A stretch of DNA of 22,014 nucleotides, taken from positions 1 through 22,014 of the forward strand of contig JAKAVW010000012.1 of NCBI GenBank assembly GCA_021827445.1, in the 5' to 3' direction. Both the position numbers and the translations under genes were made by a program. Below, piece by piece: positions 13,337 through 21,695 of this stretch. The DNA comes from Pseudomonadota bacterium. Its GTDB lineage: Bacteria; Pseudomonadota; Gammaproteobacteria; Acidithiobacillales; Acidithiobacillaceae. Every line of letters begins with the position of its first letter. Positions within the stretch are counted from its first letter, which is position 1. The notes below the pieces were generated by a model. That model was not told where the DNA came from. It saw only the letters and a list, made by a program, of their open reading frames with translations, and ran no database searches.

Positions 13337-14065
13337 TTAATCATCGTCATCGCACCAGTCTCCCAGACTCGACCGCAACCGCAACACCGCCTGGCGCATG
13401 ATCTGGCTGACACGGGATTCACTGACTTCCAACACGCTGCCAATTTCTTTCAGCGTCAGTTCGTCCTGATAATACAAGGCGAGAACCAACTGCTCCCGCT
13501 CTGGCAACGTGCTGATTCCACTCTGCAGATCTCGGGCGAACTCCGTCGAAGCAAGGACGCTCTGAATATCCGCCGACGCATCCCGCAAATAGCGACCAAC
13601 GAAAGCCTCGTTGTCGGTGGCCAGGTCTTCGAGATAAAGCATCTGACCGCCACTCTCCCGGACGGCTGTCTGGTAAGCCCCCAAAGTCCAGCCGAGCTCC
13701 TCGGCTATTTCTTCTTCTTCGGGAGCCCGGCCAAGACGCTGCTCCAGTCGGCTCATGGCCTTACGAATGGATTGCTCCTTGGCGCGCGCTCTGCGCGGCA
13801 ACCAGTCCTGGGCGCGTAGTTCGTCGAGTATGCTGCCGCGAATCCGCGTGCTGGCATAAGCGATGAACGCCTCGCTATCATCTCCAGACTGGCTTTCAAG
13901 GGCGTCCATCAAGCCGAGTAACCCTGTCTGCAGGAGATCTGCCAGCTCAATGTTGGCCGGCAACCGGGCACAGATACGCTGGGCGATACGCTGTACCAGA
14001 GGCGTGTAGCGTGCGACCTGCGCACTCAATTCGGCAATCCGGTCCATCGCTATGCCCGCGCTCAT
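13337..14065 (-). CDS. fliA: Flagellar sigma factor FliA (sigma-28)
   Basis: 242 residues (Escherichia coli 239). It directs RNA polymerase to late flagellar and chemotaxis promoters. Region 2 (YTPLVQRIAQRICARLPANI ... LLQTGLLGLMDAL ... FIAYASTRIRGSILDELRAQD) and region 4 (LPEREQLVLALYYQDELTLK ... VLEVSESRVSQIMRQAVLRL) are complete, with region 3 (AMSRLEQRLGRAPEEEEIAE) between. ATG 14065 overlaps the flhG TGA by four bases; ATG 14047 (MDRIAEL) is an alternative. The protein ends in an acidic tail, DWCDDDD. No clear sigma-28 promoter is visible in the window, so its targets are probably elsewhere. Confidence 0.97.
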   Translation of the reverse strand: MSAGIAMDRIAELSAQVARYTPLVQRIAQRICARLPANIELADLLQTGLLGLMDALESQSGDDSEAFIAYASTRIRGSILDELRAQDWLPRRARAKEQSIRKAMSRLEQRLGRAPEEEEIAEELGWTLGAYQTAVRESGGQMLYLEDLATDNEAFVGRYLRDASADIQSVLASTEFARDLQSGISTLPEREQLVLALYYQDELTLKEIGSVLEVSESRVSQIMRQAVLRLRSSLGDWCDDDD

Positions 14066-14964
14066 AAATTTTGCTGCGCCCTCTCGGCGGAGAGCAGACG
14101 TTCCATGAAAAACGTCATGTGTCCCGCCGACCCACTGGGCAGTGGCCAACTGCGCACGGTGCTCGCCAGTTCTCGTATCGCGCACGCCGCTGGGCTATCC
14201 GGATAGAGCTCCACAATAGCCCGTTGTGAACGCACAGCGCTCCGCAGCGCCATATCCATAGGGACCGTGCCAACCAGATCAAGCGTAACGTCCAAATAAC
14301 GATCCGCCACCGCCGCCACCCGCTGAAAAAGCAACTGGCCTTCGTGCTGATCGCGTACCATGTTGGGTAATACCCGGAAACGCTTAACGCCATGATCGCG
14401 GCTGAGCACCTTGATCAGCGCGTAGGCATCGGTAATAGAAGCCGGCTCGTTGGAAACGATCACAATCACATCTTGCGCGGCACGACTAAACGTCAGGACA
14501 TCCCCGGCGATACCGGCGGCAAGATCAATGAGCAGATAATCCACCTCTATATCAAGTTGGCTGACCGCATGAATCAGGCTCGCCTGAGCCTGACTGTCAA
14601 GAACGGCCATGCGCGCAATACCGCTGGCGGCAGGTAATATTCGAATTCCCCGCGGACCAGTCACCAGTACATCCTGAATGCTCTTTTCACCGGAAATGAC
14701 ATGGGAAAGATTATAGCGGGGACTCAACCCGAGCAGAATGTCTATATTCCCCAGCCCCAGATCCGCATCGAACAACAATGGCTTCGCACCTTTTTGTGCG
14801 AGTGCTATCGCCAGATTAGCCGCAATGTTGGTCTTGCCTACCCCGCCCTTACCGCTAGCCACAGCGATTACCTTAACCGCCTTTTGCACTCGCATCCTGC
14901 GCAACCCCTCCGCCTGATCCAAGAGGATATCTGCACCTGCCGATTTTTGCATTTCATGCACCAT
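14062..14964 (-). CDS. flhG: MinD-like ATPase FlhG/FleN, flagellar number regulator
   Basis: 300 residues. FlhG limits flagellar number by stimulating the FlhF GTPase and, in some species, restraining the FleQ-type activator. The N-terminal activator helix DQAEGLRRM (16-24) carries the DQAxxLR signature. It is followed by the deviant Walker A KGGVGKT (39-45), LLFDADLGLGNIDILLGL, and the switch region VDYLLIDLAAGIAGDVLTFS. The C-terminal segment with MTFFMERLL resembles a MinD-type membrane-targeting helix. ATG 14964 overlaps the end of flhF by 11 bases; ATG 14952 is possible. It overlaps fliA by four bases at the other end. Confidence 0.96.
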   Translation of the reverse strand: MVHEMQKSAGADILLDQAEGLRRMRVQKAVKVIAVASGKGGVGKTNIAANLAIALAQKGAKPLLFDADLGLGNIDILLGLSPRYNLSHVISGEKSIQDVLVTGPRGIRILPAASGIARMAVLDSQAQASLIHAVSQLDIEVDYLLIDLAAGIAGDVLTFSRAAQDVIVIVSNEPASITDAYALIKVLSRDHGVKRFRVLPNMVRDQHEGQLLFQRVAAVADRYLDVTLDLVGTVPMDMALRSAVRSQRAIVELYPDSPAACAIRELASTVRSWPLPSGSAGHMTFFMERLLSAERAQQNL

Positions 14965-16114
14965 GATGGGAGTGATTCTGGGCCTTGCTGCCCGGCGCGG
15001 TGCTCTCCGAAGACGTTCGCAACAAGCGCATCAAGTTCTCCCACTGCGCCTCATGCAGATCCTCCGGAACCTTCTGCCCGTCACTGTAATATGCGACGGG
15101 TAAATGTTGTTGCGCCAACCACTCCAATACGCCACCAAAAGCAGGGGTTTCATCCACTTTAGAAAGAATGGCTCCGGCCAAAGGAATGCCTGCATAAGGG
15201 GCCAGTACGGTAGGCAAACTCTTGCCACTTAACCCGGCAGGAATCATCAAAAAACGATGTGCCTCCGTCCCTAAAGCTGCCAGCCACTGCAGTTGCTCGC
15301 CGAGACGGGGATCACGCGGACTCATGCCGATGGTATCAATAAAAATCCAGGGCCGCTGATCGTGCTTATTTAAGGCCTGCAGGAGATCTTCAGGACTCCT
15401 GATCACTTCCAGTGGCACACCCAAAATCCGCGCATAGATCTCCAGTTGTTCGACTCCCGCAATACGATAGGTATCCGTGGTCAGCAGCGCAACAGAGTGG
15501 GGACCATGGCGGAGAACCTGGGCAGCGGCAAGTTTGGCAATACTTGTGGTTTTCCCCGACCCCGTCGGACCCAGCAAAACAAAAATCCCGCCCTTCTCCA
15601 GAGAAACACTGCTCAGGCCAATCTGATCTTCCAGGGTCGACTTTAAGGTCTTTTCCCAGTCTGCCTCCGGACACCGCTGAACCAGATGGGCAGCCCAGTC
15701 AACAGAAAACCCCATATCCGTCAGGCTGTCTTTGGCGGGTTTGCCAGACAGGGAATGTCCCCAGCGCTTCTCTACCAATTGCCGTAATGCCTGGAGCTCA
15801 CTACGCAGGGGCGACGTCGGTGCCACCGAACTGACTACCGGGACGCTGGTTTCGGGGGTAGCCACAGTCCGCTGCAGGCTGGAGACTTGTGGTTCCGGGG
15901 TGGGCGACAAGTCTCCAGCCTGCAGCGGCCCTGGCCAGGTCGGAGTTGCATGCGCCTCTGTACATTGCTGCTCATCAAAGTCGATGGCCGCCACAATTTC
16001 CACCTCGCCATTCACGTCACGATTAGACAGAATAACGGCGTCAGGACCCAAAGACATACGAATCTGCTGTAACACATCCCGGGTACTCGACCCGCTGAAT
16101 CGCTTGATCTTCAC
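14954..16114 (-). CDS. flhF: SRP-type GTPase FlhF, flagellar placement
   Basis: 386 residues from GTG 16114 (MKIKRFSGSS), the family-typical start, with AGGGAG ten bases upstream; an upstream GTG at 16147 would add 11 residues without family character. FlhF marks the pole where the first flagellum is built. The N-terminal basic domain covers about 1-50, a Pro/Ser/Thr-rich linker about 51-105, an N-type helical bundle about 105-175, and the G domain has GPTGSGKTT (182-190), TDTYRIAGVEQLE, DTIGMSPRD and SKVDE. Codons 63-82 of the linker consist exactly of a perfect 22-bp inverted repeat with 16-base loop. It begins 36 bases after flhA and overlaps flhG by 11. Confidence 0.96.
   Translation of the reverse strand: MKIKRFSGSSTRDVLQQIRMSLGPDAVILSNRDVNGEVEIVAAIDFDEQQCTEAHATPTWPGPLQAGDLSPTPEPQVSSLQRTVATPETSVPVVSSVAPTSPLRSELQALRQLVEKRWGHSLSGKPAKDSLTDMGFSVDWAAHLVQRCPEADWEKTLKSTLEDQIGLSSVSLEKGGIFVLLGPTGSGKTTSIAKLAAAQVLRHGPHSVALLTTDTYRIAGVEQLEIYARILGVPLEVIRSPEDLLQALNKHDQRPWIFIDTIGMSPRDPRLGEQLQWLAALGTEAHRFLMIPAGLSGKSLPTVLAPYAGIPLAGAILSKVDETPAFGGVLEWLAQQHLPVAYYSDGQKVPEDLHEAQWENLMRLLRTSSESTAPGSKAQNHSHHGA
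15869..15928. repeat. Perfect 22-bp inverted repeat inside flhF
   Basis: Arms at 15869-15890 and 15907-15928 are exact reverse complements, with a 16-base loop (15891-15906); pairing stops abruptly on both sides. The unit is 60 bases and its ends coincide with codon boundaries, so it encodes 20 residues (P63 to R82) of the FlhF linker. In the flhF mRNA it would form a very stable hairpin. No T-run follows, so it is not a standard terminator. Confidence 0.97.
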
Positions 16115-16150
16115 TGGTTTGTTTCTCCCTACGGATTGCGGTCCCACCCT

Positions 16151-18208
16151 TTAAGCTCCAAGTGTTGCCACCACCCTGATTCGTTTGTTTTCGGGAATCT
16201 CCGCATAAGAGAGCACCCGCATTCGCGGTGCCGTCCGCGCCAGGAAACGCGCGAGAAAGACGCGCATGGGGGCCATCGCCAGCAACACCGGCTGCATACC
16301 GCCAGCCTCCATCTGCTGCATTAACTCCCCTGCCCGCTCCAGTACCCGCTGCGCCAGCCCTGGCTCCAAAACCTCGCCATTACTGTTGCGCAGGCTCTCT
16401 TGCAATAAGTGTTCCAACTGTCCATCCAGCACCGCGACCGGCAGTTCGCCCTGTCCAGGGAAGAGCCCCTGCACAATGTAAGGTCCCAACGCGGTACGCA
16501 CCGCAGCGGTAAGCTCGTCAACATCCTGGCTCTGGGGCGCATGCTCCGCCAAAATCTCGACGATGGTGCGCATGTCGCGAATTGGCACGCCCTCATTCAG
16601 CAGATTCTGCAGAACCTTCTTGAGCTTGTCGGGGGAGAGCATCTTCGGGATAACATCTTCTACCAGCTTGGGGGATCGGCTGGCAAGATGGGACAGCAAT
16701 CCCTCCACCTCTTCGCGACCGAGCAATTCCGCGCCGTGAGACTGCAGCACCTGATGCAGATGGGTGGCGATCACCGTGGCCGGATCAACGGCGGTATAAC
16801 CAAGGGCAACGGCCTTGTCGCGCTGCTCTTTGTTGATCCACAGTGCCGGCAAACCGAAGGACGGATCAGTGGTCGGAGTGCCATCCAGCTTGCCGAGGAC
16901 GTTGCCCGGGTCGATAGCGAGCAGCAAATCGGGAAAAATATCCCCCCCGGCCACTTCAACGCCTTTGACCGTGATCCGGTACGCCGTCGGGCGCAATTCG
17001 AGGTTGTCACGAACATGCACTGCCGGCACCAGAAAGCCGAAGTCCTGGGCAAACTTTTTGCGTACCCCGCGAATTCGCGCCAGCAGTTCACCGCCCTGCC
17101 CTTTGTCCACCAGCGGAATCAACCGATAGCCGACCTCCAGGCCGAGGGGATCGAGTGGTTCGACACTGGCCCAGGTCACCTCCTCGGACTCTGCCACTGG
17201 CAACGACGCATTAGCGGCTTCAGCCTTGGGCTGCTGGCGTTTGCGGTACCAGATAATGCCCCACAGCACCGCCGCCGCCCCCAGAAAGGGCAGATGCGGC
17301 ATTCCCGGAATCAGGCCGAGAATGCCGAGAATCACCGCGACGATCACCAGCACATCCCGATTCTGAAAAATCTGACTGATTAATTGCCTGCCCAAATCCT
17401 GACCGATATTAACTGAAGTCACCACAATGCCCGCAGCAATGGAGATGACCAATGCGGGAATCTGGGCTACCAGCGCATCGCCGATGCTGAGCAGGGTATA
17501 ATCATGAGCTGCGGTGCTCAGACTGAGGCCATGCTGCCAAATGCCAATAATCAGGCCACCAATCAGGTTAATGAACAAAATCATAATCGCGGCAATGGCG
17601 TCGCCACGCACGAACTTGCTGGCACCATCCATGGAGCCGAAAAAGTCTGCCTCTTGGGCAATTTCGCTACGCCGCTTATGGGCCTCTTCCTGATTGATGA
17701 TGCCAGCATTGAGATCGGCATCAATAGCCATCTGCTTGCCCGGCATGGCATCCAGGGTGAAGCGGGCGCTGACTTCGGCGATGCGCCCGGCGCCCTTGGT
17801 GATAACCACGAAATTGATGATTACCAAAATCGCAAAAACAATAATGCCTACGACATAATCCCCGCCAACTACAAATTCACCAAATGATTCAATTACCTGA
17901 CCTGCAGCACCGGGGCCATTCTGGCCATGGAGTAAAATAATTCGCGACGCCGCCACGTTCAGGGAGAGCCGCAACAATGTGGTCAGCAGCAAGGCGGTAG
18001 GAAATGCCGCAAACTCCAAGGGGCGCACCATGTAGAGGCTCACCAGAAGAATGATCAGGCCTAGGGTGATATTGAAGGTGAAGAAAATATCGAGGAGAAA
18101 AGTCGGCAGCGGAACAATCAGCATGGCGAGAACCATGACCACCAGGATCGGCGCCGCCAGGGTGTGCCAGTTCAGGCGTTGAAAAATCCGGTTCAGGACA
18201 TTCACCAT
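16151..18208 (-). CDS. flhA: Flagellar export gate protein FlhA
   Basis: 685 residues, normal family length. FlhA forms the nonameric ring of the export gate, couples proton flow to export and docks chaperone-substrate complexes. The N-terminal half has about eight membrane helices (from VVMVLAMLIVPLPTFLLDIF) with the FHIPEP-type block TLLRLSLNVAASRIILLHG and the cytoplasmic loop KGAGRIAEVSARFTLDAMPG. The C-terminal domain (about 345-685) includes DPLGLEVGYRLIPLVD and LLSHLASRSPKLVEDVIPKM. ATG 18208 directly abuts the flhB stop. It heads the flhA-flhF-flhG-fliA order common in polarly flagellated proteobacteria. Confidence 0.98.
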   Translation of the reverse strand: MVNVLNRIFQRLNWHTLAAPILVVMVLAMLIVPLPTFLLDIFFTFNITLGLIILLVSLYMVRPLEFAAFPTALLLTTLLRLSLNVAASRIILLHGQNGPGAAGQVIESFGEFVVGGDYVVGIIVFAILVIINFVVITKGAGRIAEVSARFTLDAMPGKQMAIDADLNAGIINQEEAHKRRSEIAQEADFFGSMDGASKFVRGDAIAAIMILFINLIGGLIIGIWQHGLSLSTAAHDYTLLSIGDALVAQIPALVISIAAGIVVTSVNIGQDLGRQLISQIFQNRDVLVIVAVILGILGLIPGMPHLPFLGAAAVLWGIIWYRKRQQPKAEAANASLPVAESEEVTWASVEPLDPLGLEVGYRLIPLVDKGQGGELLARIRGVRKKFAQDFGFLVPAVHVRDNLELRPTAYRITVKGVEVAGGDIFPDLLLAIDPGNVLGKLDGTPTTDPSFGLPALWINKEQRDKAVALGYTAVDPATVIATHLHQVLQSHGAELLGREEVEGLLSHLASRSPKLVEDVIPKMLSPDKLKKVLQNLLNEGVPIRDMRTIVEILAEHAPQSQDVDELTAAVRTALGPYIVQGLFPGQGELPVAVLDGQLEHLLQESLRNSNGEVLEPGLAQRVLERAGELMQQMEAGGMQPVLLAMAPMRVFLARFLARTAPRMRVLSYAEIPENKRIRVVATLGA

Positions 18209-19336
18209 TTATCCCCGTTCATCCATTTCCGGCGGCACCGACCAGCTTGCGGGCACTGGTGGCTGCTGTTGCGGAGCAGCTAAGCGCAGTTGATATAAAT
18301 AGGCGAGAAGTTCTGCCACTGCCCGATACAGAGTGACCGGAATCTCCTGCTCCAGATCCACATGATGGAAGAGTGCCCGGGCCAGGGGTGGAGCCTCGAC
18401 CACAGGGATGTGGTGTTCTGCAGCCAGTTCACGGATCTTGCCCGCCACCAGATCAGCACCCTTGGCCAACAGGACAGGGGCCCGGGTGTCCCCCTCGGCA
18501 TAGCGCAGTGCCACCGCATAATGGGTCGGATTGGTCACAATCACGTCCGCCTTGGGCACCGCCGCCATCATCCGCCGACGTGCCATCTCCCGCTGTATAG
18601 CGCGCACCTTGGCCTTGATTTCGGGATTACCTTCCATGTCTTTCATTTCATCTTTAATATCCTGGCGCGCCATCTTTAAGTTGGTGTTCAGCGTCCACAT
18701 CTGAAAAGGCACGTCAAAAAGCACAATCAGCAGGGTAGATGCCGCAAGTATCAGGAAAACCAGGCCACTCATATGCATGAGCTGCAACACGGCTTTATCG
18801 GGTGATTCCTGGATCAGACCGAACAGGGCGTTGCGTTGCGCCCATAGCAGTGTAATACCGATACTGCCCACCACCAGCGTTTTCAGGATAGCCTTCACCA
18901 TCTCTAACGCGCCATGTTTGGAAACTATTTTTTGCAGGCCGCTGATGGGATCCATACGCGTAAAATCTGGCGCCATCGACTGGAGACTGAACACCCAACC
19001 GCCCACCAGCAGGCCGGAAGCCATCACGGCCGCCATCAGGATAATAAAAAACGGCACTATCAATTGGGCGGTTGCCCAGCACATAGCGGCGAAATGACGG
19101 AGCATATCCTGCGGATCGGTCATTACCTGCGTAGAAAGATGTAAGCCAGCATAAAGAAATCCCGCAATGCTTTGATAAATGATGTCTGCAAATCCGAAAA
19201 ACAAGCTGGCCGAAACAATCAGGAGGGCACTGGTAGACAACTCCCTGGAGCGCGCGACCTGACCCTTCTTGCGGGCGTCGTCGCGGTGTTTAGGGGTCGC
19301 CGCTTCAGTGCGTTCCTGAGCATTGTCTTCGGCCAT
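18209..19336 (-). CDS. flhB: Flagellar export switch protein FlhB
   Basis: 375 residues. FlhB switches export from rod/hook to filament substrates after self-cleavage. The N-terminus has the family hallmark ERTEAATPKHRDDARKKGQV, then four membrane helices (about 35-215), the cytoplasmic linker, and the cleavage motif NPTH at 269-272 followed by YAVALRY. A Pro/Gln-rich tail ends the protein. GGAGG lies 12 bases before the ATG, rather far. It follows fliR by 26 bases and is followed without a gap by flhA. A second gene resembling only its C-domain lies at the left of the window. Confidence 0.98.
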   Translation of the reverse strand: MAEDNAQERTEAATPKHRDDARKKGQVARSRELSTSALLIVSASLFFGFADIIYQSIAGFLYAGLHLSTQVMTDPQDMLRHFAAMCWATAQLIVPFFIILMAAVMASGLLVGGWVFSLQSMAPDFTRMDPISGLQKIVSKHGALEMVKAILKTLVVGSIGITLLWAQRNALFGLIQESPDKAVLQLMHMSGLVFLILAASTLLIVLFDVPFQMWTLNTNLKMARQDIKDEMKDMEGNPEIKAKVRAIQREMARRRMMAAVPKADVIVTNPTHYAVALRYAEGDTRAPVLLAKGADLVAGKIRELAAEHHIPVVEAPPLARALFHHVDLEQEIPVTLYRAVAELLAYLYQLRLAAPQQQPPVPASWSVPPEMDERG

Positions 19337-19362
19337 GGCCCGTTATGTCCTCCGCCGGGAAT

Positions 19363-20154
19363 TCATGGTCGTGCTGCCAAGAACATCGCCTGCCCGGCGG
19401 TGTCCATAGACAGGTTGAGCAGATGCCGGACGATCATGGTCATCGCCGGCATAAACACATCCAGGGCGAGGATGCCGAGTCCCAGCAAAATGGGAAAACC
19501 AATCACAAAAATATTGAGCTGTGGCGCCAACTTGCCCAATACGCCTAAAGCAATATTCACCAATACCAGCGTGCCTAATACGGGTGCCGAAATAGCGAGG
19601 CCCAGGGAAAAGATGATAGTCCCCTCCTCCACCAGAAAATGCCAGGCCGAAGGGTTGAGACTGAGCGTCGCGGTAACCGGCAGTAAGGTAAAACTGCGCA
19701 TGAGCGTCACCAGCACCAGTAACTGCCCGTTCATTGCCATGAAGAGCAGCAACACGAGCAAATTGAGAAAGTTTGACAGCGTTGGCACCTGTACACCGGT
19801 TGTCGGATCGAAAAAACTGCTGAAGCCCAGACCCATCTGCAGGCTGATGACGGAACCCGCAAATTGTATGACACTAAAAATCACGGTCACGGCAAAGCCC
19901 AGCGCCGTACCGATGAGAATTTGCTGGATCAGCAATATGAAGCCCTCACCCGATAAAAAATGTACTGCGGGCATGGGCGGCAAGGCGGGGGCTATGGCCA
20001 CGCTGATCAGCAGTGCCAGCCCTACCCGTACCTGAATCGGTACTTGCGTGGCACTGAATACCGGTGCCGCAGACAGCAGTGCCAGGATGCGGATAAAAGG
20101 CCAGAAGACCAGACCGATCCAGTGCTCCAGTTGCAGGGTTGTAAAGTCAATCAT
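19363..20154 (-). CDS. fliR: Flagellar export gate protein FliR
   Basis: 263 residues, six predicted membrane helices, family-typical length. FliR joins FliP and FliQ in the helical core of the export channel. Recognisable blocks are LVFWPFIRILALLSAAPVFS near the N-terminus, LISLQMGLGFSSFFDPTTGVQVPTLS-like central sequence (residues about 100-125) and LGLAISAPVLGTLVLVNIAL toward the C-terminus. The ATG overlaps the fliQ TGA by four bases (ATGA). Confidence 0.96.
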   Translation of the reverse strand: MIDFTTLQLEHWIGLVFWPFIRILALLSAAPVFSATQVPIQVRVGLALLISVAIAPALPPMPAVHFLSGEGFILLIQQILIGTALGFAVTVIFSVIQFAGSVISLQMGLGFSSFFDPTTGVQVPTLSNFLNLLVLLLFMAMNGQLLVLVTLMRSFTLLPVTATLSLNPSAWHFLVEEGTIIFSLGLAISAPVLGTLVLVNIALGVLGKLAPQLNIFVIGFPILLGLGILALDVFMPAMTMIVRHLLNLSMDTAGQAMFLAARP

Positions 20155-20423
20155 TGGTTGATCAGGTGTGGGATATCATGGAATAAACGAATCGTAAAAT
20201 CCATGATCAGATGCAGCATCCACGGACCGGCGATTGCCAGTACCAATCCCATGGCGAGCACCTTGGGCACAAAACTTAAAGTCATTTCGTTGATCTGGGT
20301 GGCGGCCTGGAAAACACTCACCAGCACACCGACGAGCAGCGCAACCCCCAGCAGCGGGGCAGATAACAGGAAAGTGGTCCACATAGCTTGCTGACCAACC
20401 GTAACAATGCTCTCAGGAGTCAT
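20151..20423 (-). CDS. fliQ: Flagellar export gate protein FliQ
   Basis: 90 residues, the normal size. Two membrane helices (LLSAPLLGVALLVGVLVSVF and VLAMGLVLAIAGPWMLHLIM) flank the conserved ATQINEMTLSFVPK turn. Four or so copies wrap the FliP-FliR core. It lies 11 bases after fliP and overlaps fliR by four. Confidence 0.97.
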   Translation of the reverse strand: MTPESIVTVGQQAMWTTFLLSAPLLGVALLVGVLVSVFQAATQINEMTLSFVPKVLAMGLVLAIAGPWMLHLIMDFTIRLFHDIPHLINQ

Positions 20424-20434
20424 GGGTGCATACC

Positions 20435-21223
20435 TTAGTGAATAAAACTCTGTACCAGCGAACCGATGACCAGATCCCAGCCGTTCACCAGCACGAAAAG
20501 CATCAACTTGAAAGGAAAAGACACCGTCACCGGCGATAACATCATCATACCCATGGACATCAGCACGGCAGCGACCACGAGATCAATAATCACAAAGGGG
20601 ATGAAGATCAGGAAGCCAATCTGAAAACCGGTCTTCAACTCCGAGGTGACAAAGGCCGGAATGAGCAAGGTCATCGGGGTATCCGCCGGGGCCTGCAATT
20701 GCGGATGCCCGGAGAGCCTCACGAAAAGCGCAAGATCGTCAGGTCGGGTCTGGGAAAGCATGAAGGTACGCAATGGCCCTTCGGCTCTGGACATGGCCTG
20801 GGTAATATTGATCTGGTTCTGGGTAAGGGGTTGCAGGGCATCGGTGTTGAGCTTCTGAAACACCGGTGCCATGACGAAAAAGGTCAAAAAGAGCGACAGA
20901 CCGACGATGATCTGACTGGGCGGCATCTGGGTCGAACCCAGGGCCTGCTTGAGCAAAGAAAGAACGATGATGATTCGGGTGAAGGCGGTCATCATCAAGA
21001 GCATGGCGGGCAGGAAGACCAGCGCCGTCATGAAAATCAGTGTCTGGATGCTGAGACTGTATTCGGTACCACCGCCTACTGCGGGGCTGGTGGTAAAAGC
21101 AGGCAGGCCACCCGCAAGGGCGACTCCCGGAATACTCAGGCCGATCAGACCGAGGGTGGCAATCCGGAAGCGGGTGGTGGCGCTGCAGGGTCCCCACCGG
21201 GGGGTTTGCTGAATTGGTTCCAT
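20435..21223 (-). CDS. fliP: Flagellar export gate protein FliP
   Basis: 262 residues from ATG 21223. Five or more copies form the core of the export channel. A cleavable signal peptide (residues about 18-37, RFRIATLGLIGLSIPGVALA) precedes SLSIQTLIFMTALVFLPAML, TAFTRIIIVLSLLKQALG, PPSQIIVGLSLFLTFFVMAP, the periplasmic loop, and the closing ELKTGFQIGFLIFIPFVIID and GMMMLSPVTVSFPFKLMLFV. The Met is chosen because the signal peptide needs it; AAGGG is just upstream. The frame is open to 21610, but that extension lies wholly in fliO. It overlaps the fliO 3' end by 79 bases, and no later start would keep the signal peptide. Confidence 0.96.
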   Translation of the reverse strand: MEPIQQTPRWGPCSATTRFRIATLGLIGLSIPGVALAGGLPAFTTSPAVGGGTEYSLSIQTLIFMTALVFLPAMLLMMTAFTRIIIVLSLLKQALGSTQMPPSQIIVGLSLFLTFFVMAPVFQKLNTDALQPLTQNQINITQAMSRAEGPLRTFMLSQTRPDDLALFVRLSGHPQLQAPADTPMTLLIPAFVTSELKTGFQIGFLIFIPFVIIDLVVAAVLMSMGMMMLSPVTVSFPFKLMLFVLVNGWDLVIGSLVQSFIH

Positions 21224-21684
21224 GGCCCTTGCTTGCGCCTCTCCATCGCGCTGCGCAACCAACCGGCAAAAGCCGCCGGTGCATTGCTGGTGGTGTCCGG
21301 CAGCACTGTTTCCAAAGTGTGCAACAGGGTAATCCCTGCCGGTGTCACACCAAGAAGCAACTGCTGCTCTCCCACCTGTACTAGCAAAAGGCGTTCCCGC
21401 GTACCCAGCGGTAGTGACGACACCACTCGCATGCCCCCAAGCTGCCCGCTGGCCAGCCCGGGCTGCAGATGCTTCAGCAACCAGATCACGCCGAAAAACA
21501 GGAGGAGAACCAGTATCAGAGCGGAAAACAATTGGAGAATGGCAGACCAGGAGAAGACACTCTCCGGCCCCATGCCGGTACTTGTATCCGCCCAGATGGT
21601 TGGGCTCCACAGAGCCAGGAACACACCGGTCAGTCGGATTTTTGACGCTCCCATGAAGGTAACTTTGACACTCAGGCCAGGCAT
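21145..21684 (-). CDS. fliO: Flagellar export assembly protein FliO
   Basis: 179 residues from ATG 21684. FliO helps FliP oligomerise. There is a signal-like hydrophobic stretch (KIRLTGVFLALWSPTIWA), a periplasmic bit, one membrane helix (LQLFSALILVLLLFFGVIWL) and a cytoplasmic FliO domain (MRVVSSLPLGTRERLLLVQV ... QQLLLGVTPAGITLLHTL), then a Pro-rich tail (GDPAAPPPASGLPP). The start is uncertain: TTG 21699 overlaps the fliN stop by four bases, ATG 21684 is the first Met, and ATG 21654 (MGASKIR) begins right at the signal-like segment; none has a clear Shine-Dalgarno, so translation is probably coupled to fliN. Confidence 0.88.
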   Translation of the reverse strand: MPGLSVKVTFMGASKIRLTGVFLALWSPTIWADTSTGMGPESVFSWSAILQLFSALILVLLLFFGVIWLLKHLQPGLASGQLGGMRVVSSLPLGTRERLLLVQVGEQQLLLGVTPAGITLLHTLETVLPDTTSNAPAAFAGWLRSAMERRKQGPWNQFSKPPGGDPAAPPPASGLPPSV

Positions 21685-21695
21685 AAAAATGTTAC

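Noticed and set aside
16409..17383. 324-codon plus-strand open frame
   Set aside because: Lies fully antisense to flhA, which is certain from its motifs; the translation has no domain character. Long antisense frames are common in GC-moderate coding DNA.
19172..20035. 287-codon plus-strand open frame over flhB and fliR
   Set aside because: Antisense to two well-recognised export genes; Ser/Lys/Pro-rich translation typical of a shadow frame.
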